A stretch of DNA of 64,000 bases from Bradyrhizobium sp. U87765 SZCCT0048 (lineage in GTDB: Bacteria; Pseudomonadota; Alphaproteobacteria; Rhizobiales; Xanthobacteraceae). The notes under the pieces were generated by a model. It searched no databases and had not been told where the DNA came from. It worked only from the letters and a program-made list of their open reading frames with translations. Position numbers and translations under genes: made by a program. The stretch spans positions 992,001-1,056,000 of the forward strand of contig NZ_JAFCMM010000001.1 in assembly GCF_018131225.1 (NCBI RefSeq), in the 5' to 3' direction. Of the stretch, positions 35,518 through 44,090 are shown piece by piece. How positions within the stretch are numbered: the stretch's first letter is position 1; each line of letters begins with the position of its first letter.

Positions 35518-35537
35518 GCGCGGCCATCCGGCCGCGC
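35518..35537. terminator. terminator-like hairpin between convergent genes
   Basis: GCGCGGCC-ATCC-GGCCGCGC is a perfect 8-bp stem with a 4-base loop, 42 bases after the amidase-like stop and facing the cydC end. No T-run is present. Confidence 0.5.
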
Positions 35538-35641
35538 TCAGAACGTCACGGTGAAATTGGCCCCGAGAGATTGCTCCAGCGCGCTGAAGGGCTTTTCGTG
35601 GGGACAACGACCAAGCGACGGGAGCCCGCTCCCTCCGCGCG

Positions 35642-37255
35642 TCACAACGCCAGCGTCCGCGCATCCGGCACGACCACGGGGTGATGACTGGACACCACCA
35701 CGACGCGATCGGCGAGACGGCTGAACAGCCGCCCGAGAATGCGCTTCGCCTGCACCTCGTCGACATGTTCGGCCGGCTCGTCGAGCAGCACCAGCGGCTG
35801 ATCGGTCAGATAGGCCCTTGCAAGGTTCAGGCGCTGGGCCTCGCCGAACGACAGGGTCTCCTGGGTGATCCAGGCATCGAGGCCGCCGCCACGGCGGATC
35901 CGCTCGTCCATCTCGACGGCGGCGAGCGCAGCCCACAGGTCCACGTCTGTCGCATCGGGGGCGAACAGGTTGGCGCGCACCGTATCGGCTAGAATCGCGG
36001 CGTCGTGCAGACAGACCATTGCGATCGCACGGCGATCGCGCGCACCGAACATCGCACCGTCGTCCGCGGCCAGGTTGTCGTCGCCGATCCAGCCCGCGAT
36101 CTGCTTCAGCAGGCTGGTCTTGCCGGAGCCGCTGGCGCCGATGAGGATCGTCGGCCGGCCGCGTCGCAGGTCGAGATCGACGAAGCTTCCGAGCGAGCGT
36201 CCATCGGGCGCGCAGCGCGGCAGGCCCGCGCGGGCGAGCGACAATGGCACACGACGCTCCGGCGCACTCTCTGGCAACGGCTGCGCCGTCCACCGGGCGA
36301 TCTCGCGCCCGGCGATCACGCGCCGCTGGTTGGCGACGATCATTCTCGACGTTCCCTGCAGGGCTTCGGCGAGCGCAAGCCAGGCGAACGCGACGAAGAC
36401 GGGCACCAGCAGAGCCTCGCCGCGCGCACCGGAGAACCACGCCGCGGCGATGACGCTCGCTCCGGCGATCGGCCCGATGGCCGAACACAACGCGTCGACG
36501 TTCGCCTGCAACCGGCGCAGGCGAAGTCTGAGCCCGTGCGCTTGCGCCAGAGCATGCAGCGCCGGTGCGAAACTCGCCTGCCAGGCGCCCTCGGCGCGCA
36601 AAGAGACCACTGCGGCAGCGGCGGCGCCCGCGATCTCCGCGCTCTTCCGGCCGCACGCACGCCCGGCTTCGAGGATTGCGGCCGCGACGCCGACCGCACG
36701 CGAGCCGACGATCACGCACGCCACAAGCAGCGAGACAATCGCAACGAGCGCCAGCGGCGCGACCATCAACGTCGCCGCGAGCCCGGCGCACAAGCCCACC
36801 GCCATGGTGATCGCCGGCAGATCGGCGCGCAGCCGGCCATAGTCGAGATCATCGACATCATCGAGATATTCGGTCAGCCGCGCCTGATCGCCGAGCTGCC
36901 AACTCGCCTGCCGCGCGCTGTCCGCACGGGCCATGGCACCGAACAGCTGGGCGCGGCGCACGACCAGATCGGTCAATGCAGCGTGGTGACCGGTGAGCCG
37001 CTCGCCGTATCGGGCAAGCGTCCGGCCGATGGCAAACAGCCGCACCAGCGCGCCGGGCGCGTGAAAGTTGAACGTCAGCGCCGCGGCCGAGAGCCCGGCG
37101 ACCGCGACCGCTCCGAGAAACCAGGCGGAGAGCCCGCCAAGAAGCACGGCACAGGCGAGGCCGACAATGGCAAGCACCATCGCGCGGCGCCACGACCTGC
37201 GGCTTGTCCTACGCAAGGCCTCCCTGTCGAATTGCGCAGCAGATTCCCCGGTCAT
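35642..37255 (-). CDS. cydC: CydC-type ABC exporter subunit
   Basis: 537 residues: a six-span exporter domain to about 320 and an ATPase domain after it. Walker A is GASGSGKTSL and Walker B LVLLDEPAEHVDE; the signature is the unusual LSFGEAQRLNLARA instead of LSGGQ. CydDC exports glutathione and cysteine to the periplasm and is needed to assemble cytochrome bd. The gene overlaps cydD by four bases (ATGA) and lies in the divergent partner of cydABX. Confidence 0.9.
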   Translation of the reverse strand: MTGESAAQFDREALRRTSRRSWRRAMVLAIVGLACAVLLGGLSAWFLGAVAVAGLSAAALTFNFHAPGALVRLFAIGRTLARYGERLTGHHAALTDLVVRRAQLFGAMARADSARQASWQLGDQARLTEYLDDVDDLDYGRLRADLPAITMAVGLCAGLAATLMVAPLALVAIVSLLVACVIVGSRAVGVAAAILEAGRACGRKSAEIAGAAAAAVVSLRAEGAWQASFAPALHALAQAHGLRLRLRRLQANVDALCSAIGPIAGASVIAAAWFSGARGEALLVPVFVAFAWLALAEALQGTSRMIVANQRRVIAGREIARWTAQPLPESAPERRVPLSLARAGLPRCAPDGRSLGSFVDLDLRRGRPTILIGASGSGKTSLLKQIAGWIGDDNLAADDGAMFGARDRRAIAMVCLHDAAILADTVRANLFAPDATDVDLWAALAAVEMDERIRRGGGLDAWITQETLSFGEAQRLNLARAYLTDQPLVLLDEPAEHVDEVQAKRILGRLFSRLADRVVVVSSHHPVVVPDARTLAL

Positions 37256-38805
37256 GCGTCAGCTGCCTCGGCCACAGAAGCGCCCAGCACGATCTCGCGG
37301 TCGGCGAGACGCGCCAGCTCCCGGTCATGGGTCGCGACCACGACCAGACGATCGGCGGCCATGTTCAGCAGCATCGCACGAACCCGCCGGGCATTGCCGG
37401 CGTCGAGCTTTGCCGTCGGCTCGTCGGCGAATACCGTTCGCCCCGACACCCAAGCGCGGGCAACCGCAATCCGCACCCGCTGCCCGCCGGACAGGTTCGC
37501 GCCACCAGCCGTAACGGGCGCATCGAGACCACCGGGCAGATAGGCCTCGTCGAGCAGCCCGGCCTGCGCGGCGGCCTCGGCAAGCCGGCTGCGTTCGCGT
37601 ACGCCGCCGTTCCATGCGATGGCATCCGCCAGCGTGCCCTGCGGCATGAAGCACTCGGTCGACACCCATGACACGGCAGGCGCCACCGCGCGCGCCCCTT
37701 CTCCCGCGAGCTGGCGCAGCAGCGTGGTCTTGCCCGCCCCGCTCGGACCGGTCACGGCGACAAGACCACGCGACGGAAGTGCGCCGAGCGCGAGCGACAC
37801 GCCGTCGACGGCATCGGATCCCGCGTAACCGGGCGGCGGCGACAGCAGCTCATCGAGCGCCACCGCCGCAGCCTCTCCTTCCGCCTTGGTATGATACTGC
37901 TCCGCGAAGCGCCGGAACGGCGCGAAGTATTCCGGGGCGATCATCAGAATGAAGAGGCTCTGCCACAATGCCAGCCCGCTGAAACCGGGAACGTGCGCCA
38001 GACCAAGGTGCCCAAGCCCGAGAAAGACGGCCAGCATGGCGATCGACAGCGAGGCGAAAAAATCGATGATGCCGGCATTGAGAAACGCGACCCGCAGCAC
38101 GCCCATGGTCCGGCCGGCGAGATCGCGCAGGCGCGCGGCCAGCTTGGCCTCCTCGTTCGCCAGCGCCTCGTTGGCGAGAATTGTCGGGAGTGTACGGATG
38201 CGATCGGCGAACTGACCTGCCAGATGCCCGAAAGCCTGCTCCTGCGCATGCGCGCGCCTGCGAATCACGTCACCGACCAGAACGAAGAAAAGGATCATGA
38301 CCGGGGTCAGCGCGAGCACCATCAGTGCCGCCTGCCATGACACCATCATCAGCGCCGCCGCCGCAAGCAATGGCCCGACAGCCATCATCGCCGCGGCCGC
38401 GCGATGCCCGATGACCAGGCCGGCCACCGCGTCGGGATGGCGTTGCAGCGCGACGACAAGCTGCCCGACCGGAATGGCCTGGACCTGACGCGTCGCCAGT
38501 TCTTCGAGACGGCGCGCCATGTCGGTGCGGAGCGCGGTCGCGACCGCCGCTTCCAGTACCGCCTGCATCCTCTCCCCCCACAGTCCGCAGACAATGGCGA
38601 GAACGAGCAGACCGAGCCCCGCGCCGGCCAGCCAGATGTGGACATTTTGTCCAAGAACCAGTTCGCCGACGATCATCGCGGCGGACGCAAGGAAGCCCAG
38701 CCGCAGCAGGGAGCGGACGGCGAGCAACGCGAGAAGCCTGTGATTTCCGGCCTTTCGCGCGCCTTCCATGGCATTGAAGGAATCGCCGATCACAGCAGGC
38801 ACCAT
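37252..38805 (-). CDS. cydD: CydD-type ABC exporter subunit
   Basis: 517 residues. Membrane domain with about six spans (for example LLVLAIVCGLWGERMQAVLE and FLNAGIIDFFASLSIAMLAV), then an ATPase with Walker A GPSGAGKTTLL, signature LSGGQRVRIAVARAWV and Walker B TVFADEPTAKLDA. It pairs with CydC as a heterodimeric thiol exporter. The ATG has no clear ribosome site; an internal ATG at 38769 is possible. The promoter must lie in the 128-base gap shared with cydA. Confidence 0.9.
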   Translation of the reverse strand: MVPAVIGDSFNAMEGARKAGNHRLLALLAVRSLLRLGFLASAAMIVGELVLGQNVHIWLAGAGLGLLVLAIVCGLWGERMQAVLEAAVATALRTDMARRLEELATRQVQAIPVGQLVVALQRHPDAVAGLVIGHRAAAAMMAVGPLLAAAALMMVSWQAALMVLALTPVMILFFVLVGDVIRRRAHAQEQAFGHLAGQFADRIRTLPTILANEALANEEAKLAARLRDLAGRTMGVLRVAFLNAGIIDFFASLSIAMLAVFLGLGHLGLAHVPGFSGLALWQSLFILMIAPEYFAPFRRFAEQYHTKAEGEAAAVALDELLSPPPGYAGSDAVDGVSLALGALPSRGLVAVTGPSGAGKTTLLRQLAGEGARAVAPAVSWVSTECFMPQGTLADAIAWNGGVRERSRLAEAAAQAGLLDEAYLPGGLDAPVTAGGANLSGGQRVRIAVARAWVSGRTVFADEPTAKLDAGNARRVRAMLLNMAADRLVVVATHDRELARLADREIVLGASVAEAADA

Positions 38806-38867
38806 CGCACAATCATCGGTCGGCGCGTTTGCACCGCACGCTTGTGGCAGGCATCACCGATGGTAGT

Positions 38868-38881
38868 TTGACCCATATCAA
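38868..38881. promoter_or_regulatory. FNR/FixK-type box between cydD and cydA
   Basis: TTGACCCATATCAA fits the TTGA(C/T)-N4-(A/G)TCAA consensus of FNR/FixK boxes with both half-sites intact. It lies 53 bases before the cydA ATG, where it would be centred near -41 of a start site about 15-20 bases before the gene. It implies induction at low oxygen, possibly in both directions. Confidence 0.75.
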
Positions 38882-38933
38882 CTTTCACGAAAACAGAATA
38901 ACTTATCGACGGTCAGCCTGGAAGGATGCCTTG

Positions 38934-40502
38934 ATGATAGACCATCTGCTCGTCGACCTGTCGCGGCTGCAGTTCGCCCTGACCGCGATGTATCATTTCC
39001 TGTTCGTTCCCCTGACACTCGGCCTGTCCATCCTCATCGCGATGATGGAGACGGTCTATGTCATGACCGGCCGCGCCGTCTGGCGCGACATGACGAGGTT
39101 CTGGGGCGTCCTGTTCGGCATCAACTTCGCCCTGGGCGTCGCCACCGGCATCACCATGGAATTCCAGTTCGGCATGAACTGGGCCTACTACTCGCACTAT
39201 GTCGGCGACGTCTTCGGCGCGCCGCTCGCCATCGAGGGCCTGATGGCGTTCTTTCTCGAGGCGACCTTCGTCGGCCTGTTCTTCTTCGGCTGGGAGCGAC
39301 TGTCGGCGCGCGCGCATCTCGCCGTCACCTGGCTGATGGCGCTCGGCACCAACTTCTCGGCGCTGTGGATTCTCATCGCCAATGGCTGGATGCAGAACCC
39401 GGTCGGCGCCGCGTTCAATCCCGACACGATGCGCATGGAGGTCACCGACTTCATCGCCGTCCTGTTCAATCCCGTGGCGCAGGCGAAATTCGTCCACACC
39501 GTCTCGGCCGGCTATGTGTGCGGCGCGACATTCGTGCTCGGCGTGTCCGGCTGGTATCTGCTGCGCGGCCGCCATGTCGCGCTCGCCAAGCGGTCCTTCG
39601 TCATCGCATCGGCCTTCGGCCTTGCGTCGGCACTGTCGGTCATCGTGCTCGGCGACGAAAGCGGCTACGCGCTCACCGACAACCAGAAGATGAAGCTCGC
39701 GGCGATCGAGGCGATGTGGGAGACCGAGCCGCCGCCCGCGCCCTTCACGGCCATCGGCATTCCCAGCAAATCCGAACGCAAGACGTACTTCGCCATTCAC
39801 ATTCCCTGGGTGATGGGCCTGATCGGAACGCGTTCGATCGACAAGCCGATCGCCGGCATCGATCAACTCGTCGACCACGCCAAGGAGCGCATCCGCAACG
39901 GCATCACCGCCTACGATGCGCTGGAGCGACTGAAGGTCAATCGCTCCGATAGCGCCGCGCGGAAGACTTTCGACACGGCTTCCGCCGACCTCGGCTATGC
40001 CCTGCTCCTCAAGCAGTTCGTGGAGGATCCGCGCAAGGCTAGTCCGCAGCAGATCGACGACGCCGCATGGTCGACGGTCCCGCAGGTGCCGACGCTGTTC
40101 TTCGCCTTCCGCTTCATGGTGCTGGGTGCCTTCATCCTGCTTGCCGTATTCGCGGTATCGCTCTGGCACACGGCGCGGGAAGCCGAAGCTCCGCGCTGGC
40201 TGTTCAGGCTCGCCGTGCTGGCGCTCCCTATCCCCTGGATCGCGATCGAACTCGGCTGGCTCGTCGCCGAGTTCGGCCGCCAGCCATGGATCATCGAAGG
40301 CGTGTTGCCGACGTTCCTCGCCACCTCGCAACTCGGCGTGACCAATCTGCTGATCACGATCACCGGCTTCACGGTGGTTTACGGCGTGCTCGCCATCATC
40401 GAGGTCAGGCTGATGCTGGCCGCGATCCGCAAGGGACCGGAGGTCGCCGACGTCGTCGACGCCCTGTCGCCGGCCCCGTCGCGCCTTCAGCCCGCCGAAT
40501 GA
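38934..40502 (+). CDS. cydA: cytochrome bd ubiquinol oxidase subunit I
   Basis: 522 residues. Heme ligands are recognisable: His21 (TAMYHFLFVPLTLG), His188 (KFVHTVSAGY) and Met395 (RFMVLGAF). Conserved acids occur in EFQFG and EGLMAFFLEATF. A long quinol loop of about 130 residues separates the two halves, as in E. coli CydA, and GRQPWIIEGVLPT follows. The enzyme oxidises quinol and reduces oxygen with high affinity in the inner membrane. GAAGGA lies eight bases before the chosen ATG; the frame extends 35 codons upstream without support. Confidence 0.96.
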   Translation: MIDHLLVDLSRLQFALTAMYHFLFVPLTLGLSILIAMMETVYVMTGRAVWRDMTRFWGVLFGINFALGVATGITMEFQFGMNWAYYSHYVGDVFGAPLAIEGLMAFFLEATFVGLFFFGWERLSARAHLAVTWLMALGTNFSALWILIANGWMQNPVGAAFNPDTMRMEVTDFIAVLFNPVAQAKFVHTVSAGYVCGATFVLGVSGWYLLRGRHVALAKRSFVIASAFGLASALSVIVLGDESGYALTDNQKMKLAAIEAMWETEPPPAPFTAIGIPSKSERKTYFAIHIPWVMGLIGTRSIDKPIAGIDQLVDHAKERIRNGITAYDALERLKVNRSDSAARKTFDTASADLGYALLLKQFVEDPRKASPQQIDDAAWSTVPQVPTLFFAFRFMVLGAFILLAVFAVSLWHTAREAEAPRWLFRLAVLALPIPWIAIELGWLVAEFGRQPWIIEGVLPTFLATSQLGVTNLLITITGFTVVYGVLAIIEVRLMLAAIRKGPEVADVVDALSPAPSRLQPAE

Positions 40503-40521
40503 CCCCCGCCCGGAAAGGATC

Positions 40522-41676
40522 ATGACCATGATCGACTTCCTGTTCGACTACACGACCCTGAGAATCATCTGGTGGGGGTTGCTCGGCGTCCTGCTGGTCG
40601 GCTTTGCGGTCACCGACGGCTTCGATCTCGGCGTCGGTGCGCTGCTGCCGTTCGTGGCAAAGACGGACCTCGAACGCCGCGTCGCCATCAACACCATCGG
40701 ACCGGTGTGGGAAGGCAACCAGGTGTGGTTCATTCTGGGCGGCGGCGCGATCTTCGCCGCGTGGCCAGCGCTGTATGCCGTCAGCTTCTCCGGCTTCTAC
40801 CTCGCGATGTTCATCATCCTGCTGGCGCTGATCCTGCGTCCGGTGGGCTTCAAGTACCGCTCCAAGCGTCCTGATCCAGCCTGGCGCACGCGCTGGGACT
40901 GGGCCCTCTTTGTCGGCGGTGCGGTTCCTGCGCTGATTTTCGGCGTCGCCATCGGCAATACGCTGCAGGGCGTGCCGTTCCATTTCACCCCCGATCTCAG
41001 GCCGGTCTATGAAGGCAACCTGTTCGGGCTGCTGAACCCGCTGGCGCTGTATTGCGGCCTGGTCTCACTCGCAATGATCGTGATGCACGGCGCCGCCTGG
41101 CTGACGTTCAAGGCCGAAGGCATGGTCGCGCAGCGCGCACGCACGATCGGCAGCGGCGCCGCGCTCGCCACGGCGCTGCTGTTCGCCGGTGGCGGCGTGC
41201 TGACATCCCTCGGCCTGCTGGGCGGCTACCGCGTCACCTCGCCGATCGTGTGGGATGGCCCGTCCAATCCATTGACCAAGACGGTCGTCGCAGACGGCGG
41301 CGCATGGCTCGCCAACTTCCACGCCCATCCGGTGCTCTGGCTGGTGCCCCTCCTCGGCATCGTCGCCCCGCTCGTCGCCTGGCTCGGCTTTCGGTCCGGC
41401 AAGGAAGGGCTGACCTTCCTCGCGTCGAAGCTCGGCGTCGCGATGATCGTCACCACCGTCGGCGTCGCCATGTTCCCGATCCTGCTGCCGTCGAGCACCA
41501 ATCCTGCCCACTCGCTGGCGGTGTTCGATGCCTCCTCGAGCCGCGCGACGCTGCGCAACATGCTGTTCGCCACGGCGATCTTCATGCCACTGATCCTGGG
41601 CTACACCGCCTGGGTCTACCGCGTGCTGTGGGGCAAGGTTGGCGAGAAGAACGTCAAGAGCGGACACGCGTACTGA
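40522..41676 (+). CDS. cydB: cytochrome bd ubiquinol oxidase subunit II
   Basis: 384 residues, about eight spans. CydB landmarks are TDGFDLGVGALLPFVAKTDLE near the start (Asp/Glu pair in span 1), INTIGPVWEGNQVWFILGGG, and LRPVGFKYRSK. It begins 20 bases after cydA with AAAGGA upstream; ATG codons at 40522 and 40528 are both possible. It forms the membrane complex with CydA and CydX. Confidence 0.96.
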   Translation: MTMIDFLFDYTTLRIIWWGLLGVLLVGFAVTDGFDLGVGALLPFVAKTDLERRVAINTIGPVWEGNQVWFILGGGAIFAAWPALYAVSFSGFYLAMFIILLALILRPVGFKYRSKRPDPAWRTRWDWALFVGGAVPALIFGVAIGNTLQGVPFHFTPDLRPVYEGNLFGLLNPLALYCGLVSLAMIVMHGAAWLTFKAEGMVAQRARTIGSGAALATALLFAGGGVLTSLGLLGGYRVTSPIVWDGPSNPLTKTVVADGGAWLANFHAHPVLWLVPLLGIVAPLVAWLGFRSGKEGLTFLASKLGVAMIVTTVGVAMFPILLPSSTNPAHSLAVFDASSSRATLRNMLFATAIFMPLILGYTAWVYRVLWGKVGEKNVKSGHAY

Positions 41677-41699
41677 ACCAAGCGAAGGAAACACATCAC

Positions 41700-41831
41700 A
41701 TGTGGTACTTTTCCTGGATCCTCGGCCTCGGGCTGGCCACGACCGTCGGGATCCTCAACGCCCTGTGGTACGAGCTTCGGAGCGTGCGCGAACAGGCGCC
41801 GGAGGAAACGCTGCCGCTTTCGACGCCCTGA
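41700..41831 (+). CDS. cydX: cytochrome bd small subunit CydX
   Basis: 43 residues, starting MWYFSWILGLGLATTVGILN, a single membrane span with the conserved Trp-Tyr start and the following ALWYELRS segment of CydX/YbgT proteins. The charged tail ends LPLSTP. GAAGGA lies about ten bases before the ATG, 24 bases after cydB. CydX stabilises the heme environment of the bd oxidase. Confidence 0.93.
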   Translation: MWYFSWILGLGLATTVGILNALWYELRSVREQAPEETLPLSTP

Positions 41832-41879
41832 CGTCGCGATGCCGAGCCGCCCTCGGGGGCTCACGGCTGCACACGACTG

Positions 41880-41907
41880 CGGCGGACCTCGCGTTCGCGG
41901 TCCGCCG
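41880..41907. terminator. terminator-like hairpin after cydABX
   Basis: CGGCGGACC and GGTCCGCCG form a perfect 9-bp stem around a 10-base loop that can pair internally (GCG/CGC). It separates cydX from the convergent GntR gene. Confidence 0.55.
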
Positions 41908-41928
41908 GACCTCACGTCAAACGCGGTT

Positions 41929-42678
41929 TCAATCGGCCGGTGCGGTGGCCCGCTCCACCCGCTGGCGCAACACCATGGTGAGCTTGGCCTGTCGCTCGAA
42001 ATGAGCCTGCAGCAGGCTCGCCGCAAGATCCTCGTCGCGATCGAGCGCGGCCTTCATGATCGCTTCGTGCTCGCTGTCGGCGGCAACCGCCCGCTCGGCG
42101 TACTTCCAGAAATAGCGACGATAGCGCTCCATGTGATCGTAGAGCTCGTCGAAGAAGTGCAGCAGCCAGGGCGAGCCGCAGCCCTTGCACAGCGCGTAGT
42201 GAAAGTCGCGGTGGCGATCCTCCCACTCCGTGCGCTTGTCTTCATCCTCTTCGCCCGGCGTGACCGCGAGGCCCGCGCGCTTGAGACGATGGAAGGCCGC
42301 AAGCAGATCGACTTCCCAGTCCTCCTTGCCCTCGCGGATCGCGCCGCGAATGGCGAAACACTCGAGGTTGGCGCGCAGCTTTGAGACGTCGAACATCTCG
42401 TCGAAATGGATCGGCGCCACGAAGAAGCCCTTGTGGTCCTCCGCCATGACAAGGCCCTGCGCGGCAACCTGGAAGAGCGCCTCGCGCAACGGGCTCGTGC
42501 CGACGTCATACAGCTTGCTGAGCTTTTCGAACTGCAACCGCTCACCGGGCTCCAGCCGATGCCGGATGATGTCCTGACGCAATTGCTGCGCGACCCGCCC
42601 CGCGAGGGTCTTGGGAACCTCGCCCCGCGTCGGGCCCGGCCCCCATCGGTGCGCCGGTCGTTTCAGATAGCTGGTCAT
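41929..42678 (-). CDS. GntR/FCD-family transcriptional regulator
   Basis: 249 residues. Winged helix at about 23-90 (GRVAQQLRQDIIRHRLEPGE, then KLYDVGTSPLREALFQVAAQ) and an FCD domain with metal-type histidines (DRHRDFHYALCKGCGSPWLL, DSEHEAIMKAALDRDEDLAA). The ATG starts MTSYLKRPAH; a very long upstream open frame is a shadow of the dioxygenase genes. It is divergent from the LigB-like operon with repeated AATCCA/TGGATT motifs between them, and probably represses that operon. Confidence 0.88.
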   Translation of the reverse strand: MTSYLKRPAHRWGPGPTRGEVPKTLAGRVAQQLRQDIIRHRLEPGERLQFEKLSKLYDVGTSPLREALFQVAAQGLVMAEDHKGFFVAPIHFDEMFDVSKLRANLECFAIRGAIREGKEDWEVDLLAAFHRLKRAGLAVTPGEEDEDKRTEWEDRHRDFHYALCKGCGSPWLLHFFDELYDHMERYRRYFWKYAERAVAADSEHEAIMKAALDRDEDLAASLLQAHFERQAKLTMVLRQRVERATAPAD

Positions 42679-42733
42679 GGTCGTCCCAGATCGCTGGCGA
42701 ATCCGCTGGACAGTATCCGTGACGGCAACCCAA

Positions 42734-42779
42734 AATCCAACACAAAATGGATTTCCGAAAATCTTGACAATATTGGATT
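42734..42779. promoter_or_regulatory. repeated AATCCA/TGGATT half-sites and -35 candidate
   Basis: AATCCA (42734) pairs with TGGATT (42748-42753) over 8 bases, and again AATCCAA with TTGGATT (42773-42779) further on. TTGACA at 42764-42769 lies between them as a good -35 for the plus-strand operon; the -10 is not clear. The arrangement suggests that GntR binding blocks the promoter. Confidence 0.5.
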
Positions 42780-42813
42780 CGTAGGCGACGTTTGGGCAGC
42801 CAGGGAGGAACTG

Positions 42814-43692
42814 ATGGCGGAAATCGTATTCGCAGCCGGCGCACCGCATGCGCCGGGCCTGATCGGGCTGCTCGAAGCAGCCCCCGCCGACGTCAAGGAC
42901 GTCGTGGTCAACACCTATCGCAACCTCGCCGATGCCATCGCGCAGGCGAAGGCGGACGTCCTGATCGTGTTCGCCAACGATCATCTCGCCAACAGCCGCA
43001 TCCGCACCTATCCGGATTTCCTGATCGGCATGGCCCCCGAACACCGGGGCCCCTACGAGTGGTTCAAGCCGTGGATCGGCTGCGAGGACTATGCGGTGAA
43101 GGGCGCCCCGGACATCGCCGGCGCGCTGTTCGACGGCATGACCAAACGCGGCATCCGCATGTTCGCCGAGACCAACAATCTCAAGTTTGACGACAACATC
43201 TCGGTGCCCGTGCTGCTCACCAATATCCAGGGCGCCGGCATTCCCGTCGTCCCGGTGCTGCAGAACTGCACCGTGCCGCCGATCCCGAACCAGCACCGCT
43301 GCTACGAAGTAGGCAAGGCACTCGGCGATTTCATCCGCAACGACCTTCCCGCCGACATGCGCGTGGCCCTGCTCGGCTCGGGCGGCCTCAGCCACGAACC
43401 GGGCGGCGCGCGCTACTACTTCATCGACGAGGAGTTCGACCGCTGGTTCCTCGACCTCGTCGCGTCCGGTGATCACGACAAGCTGCTTCGCGAACTGACA
43501 CTGGAGCGGATGGAAGCCGCCGGCTCCGGCGGCACCGCTGAGCTTCTCGCCTGGGTCGTCGTTCTCGGCGCGATCGGCTCGAAACCCGGCAAGAGCTTCG
43601 GCTACACCGTCCACAAGGACTTCAAGTGCGGCGTCGGCGCGGTGCTCTGGGACATGGACGCCAACCAGCCGAAACAGCACGCGACAGCGTGA
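42814..43692 (+). CDS. class III extradiol dioxygenase, LigB-like catalytic subunit
   Basis: 292 residues. It matches LigB of protocatechuate 4,5-dioxygenase at the active site: His12 (GAPHAPGL), His57 (FANDHLAN), catalytic His194 (GSGGLSHEPGG) and Glu243 (GTAELLAW) lie close to the LigB positions 12, 61, 195 and 242. The enzyme should open an aromatic ring next to a hydroxyl with Fe(II) and oxygen. The ATG follows GGGAGGAA. The LigA-like partner starts 15 bases after its stop. The ring substrate is not determined by these residues. Confidence 0.9.
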   Translation: MAEIVFAAGAPHAPGLIGLLEAAPADVKDVVVNTYRNLADAIAQAKADVLIVFANDHLANSRIRTYPDFLIGMAPEHRGPYEWFKPWIGCEDYAVKGAPDIAGALFDGMTKRGIRMFAETNNLKFDDNISVPVLLTNIQGAGIPVVPVLQNCTVPPIPNQHRCYEVGKALGDFIRNDLPADMRVALLGSGGLSHEPGGARYYFIDEEFDRWFLDLVASGDHDKLLRELTLERMEAAGSGGTAELLAWVVVLGAIGSKPGKSFGYTVHKDFKCGVGAVLWDMDANQPKQHATA

Positions 43693-43707
43693 ACGAGGAG
43701 AGACATC

Positions 43708-44016
43708 ATGGGCCTTGAGAAGTTCAGAGCATCGCTCGCCACTCACGATCTCATCCAGGACCTCAAGTGGTCGCCAGCGCTGCGCGAGGAGTTCGCTGCC
43801 AGCGAGGCCGCGGTCCTCGATCGCTATCCCCTGCATCCCGACGAGCGCGCGGCGATCGAAACCCGCAACTTCCTCGCGCTCTACGACATGGGCCTGCATC
43901 CCTATCTCGGCGGCCAGTTCGCCCGGCTGATCTTCGGCAACGAAGCGGGCAAGGGCGCGGCCGTCGCCGTCAACAAGCTCGTGGAATCGCTGCAGGGCAA
44001 GGGCCCCGTCGGCTGA
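43708..44016 (+). CDS. LigA-like subunit of extradiol dioxygenase
   Basis: 102 residues, the helical alpha-subunit type that covers the LigB active site. Segments such as AAIETRNFLALYDMGLHPYL and GGQFARLIFGNEAG are typical. GAGGAGAGA precedes the ATG. In most relatives LigA comes before LigB; here it follows. It should form an alpha-beta heterodimer with the LigB-like protein. Confidence 0.87.
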   Translation: MGLEKFRASLATHDLIQDLKWSPALREEFAASEAAVLDRYPLHPDERAAIETRNFLALYDMGLHPYLGGQFARLIFGNEAGKGAAVAVNKLVESLQGKGPVG

Positions 44017-44090
44017 CGGCCTCGGCAACGCGCAGCCAGCGTCAAGCGACGCTGCGCGCGGATACCGAACGGCGGGTTACGGAACGCGTC

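Noticed and set aside
38913..40529. 538-codon minus-strand frame over cydA
   Set aside because: It is antisense to the well-supported cydA and has Glu/Arg/His-rich shadow composition.
41929..44028. Very long GntR reading frame of 699 codons
   Set aside because: Only the last 249 codons are a GntR protein with a proper start; the rest is antisense to the LigB and LigA genes.
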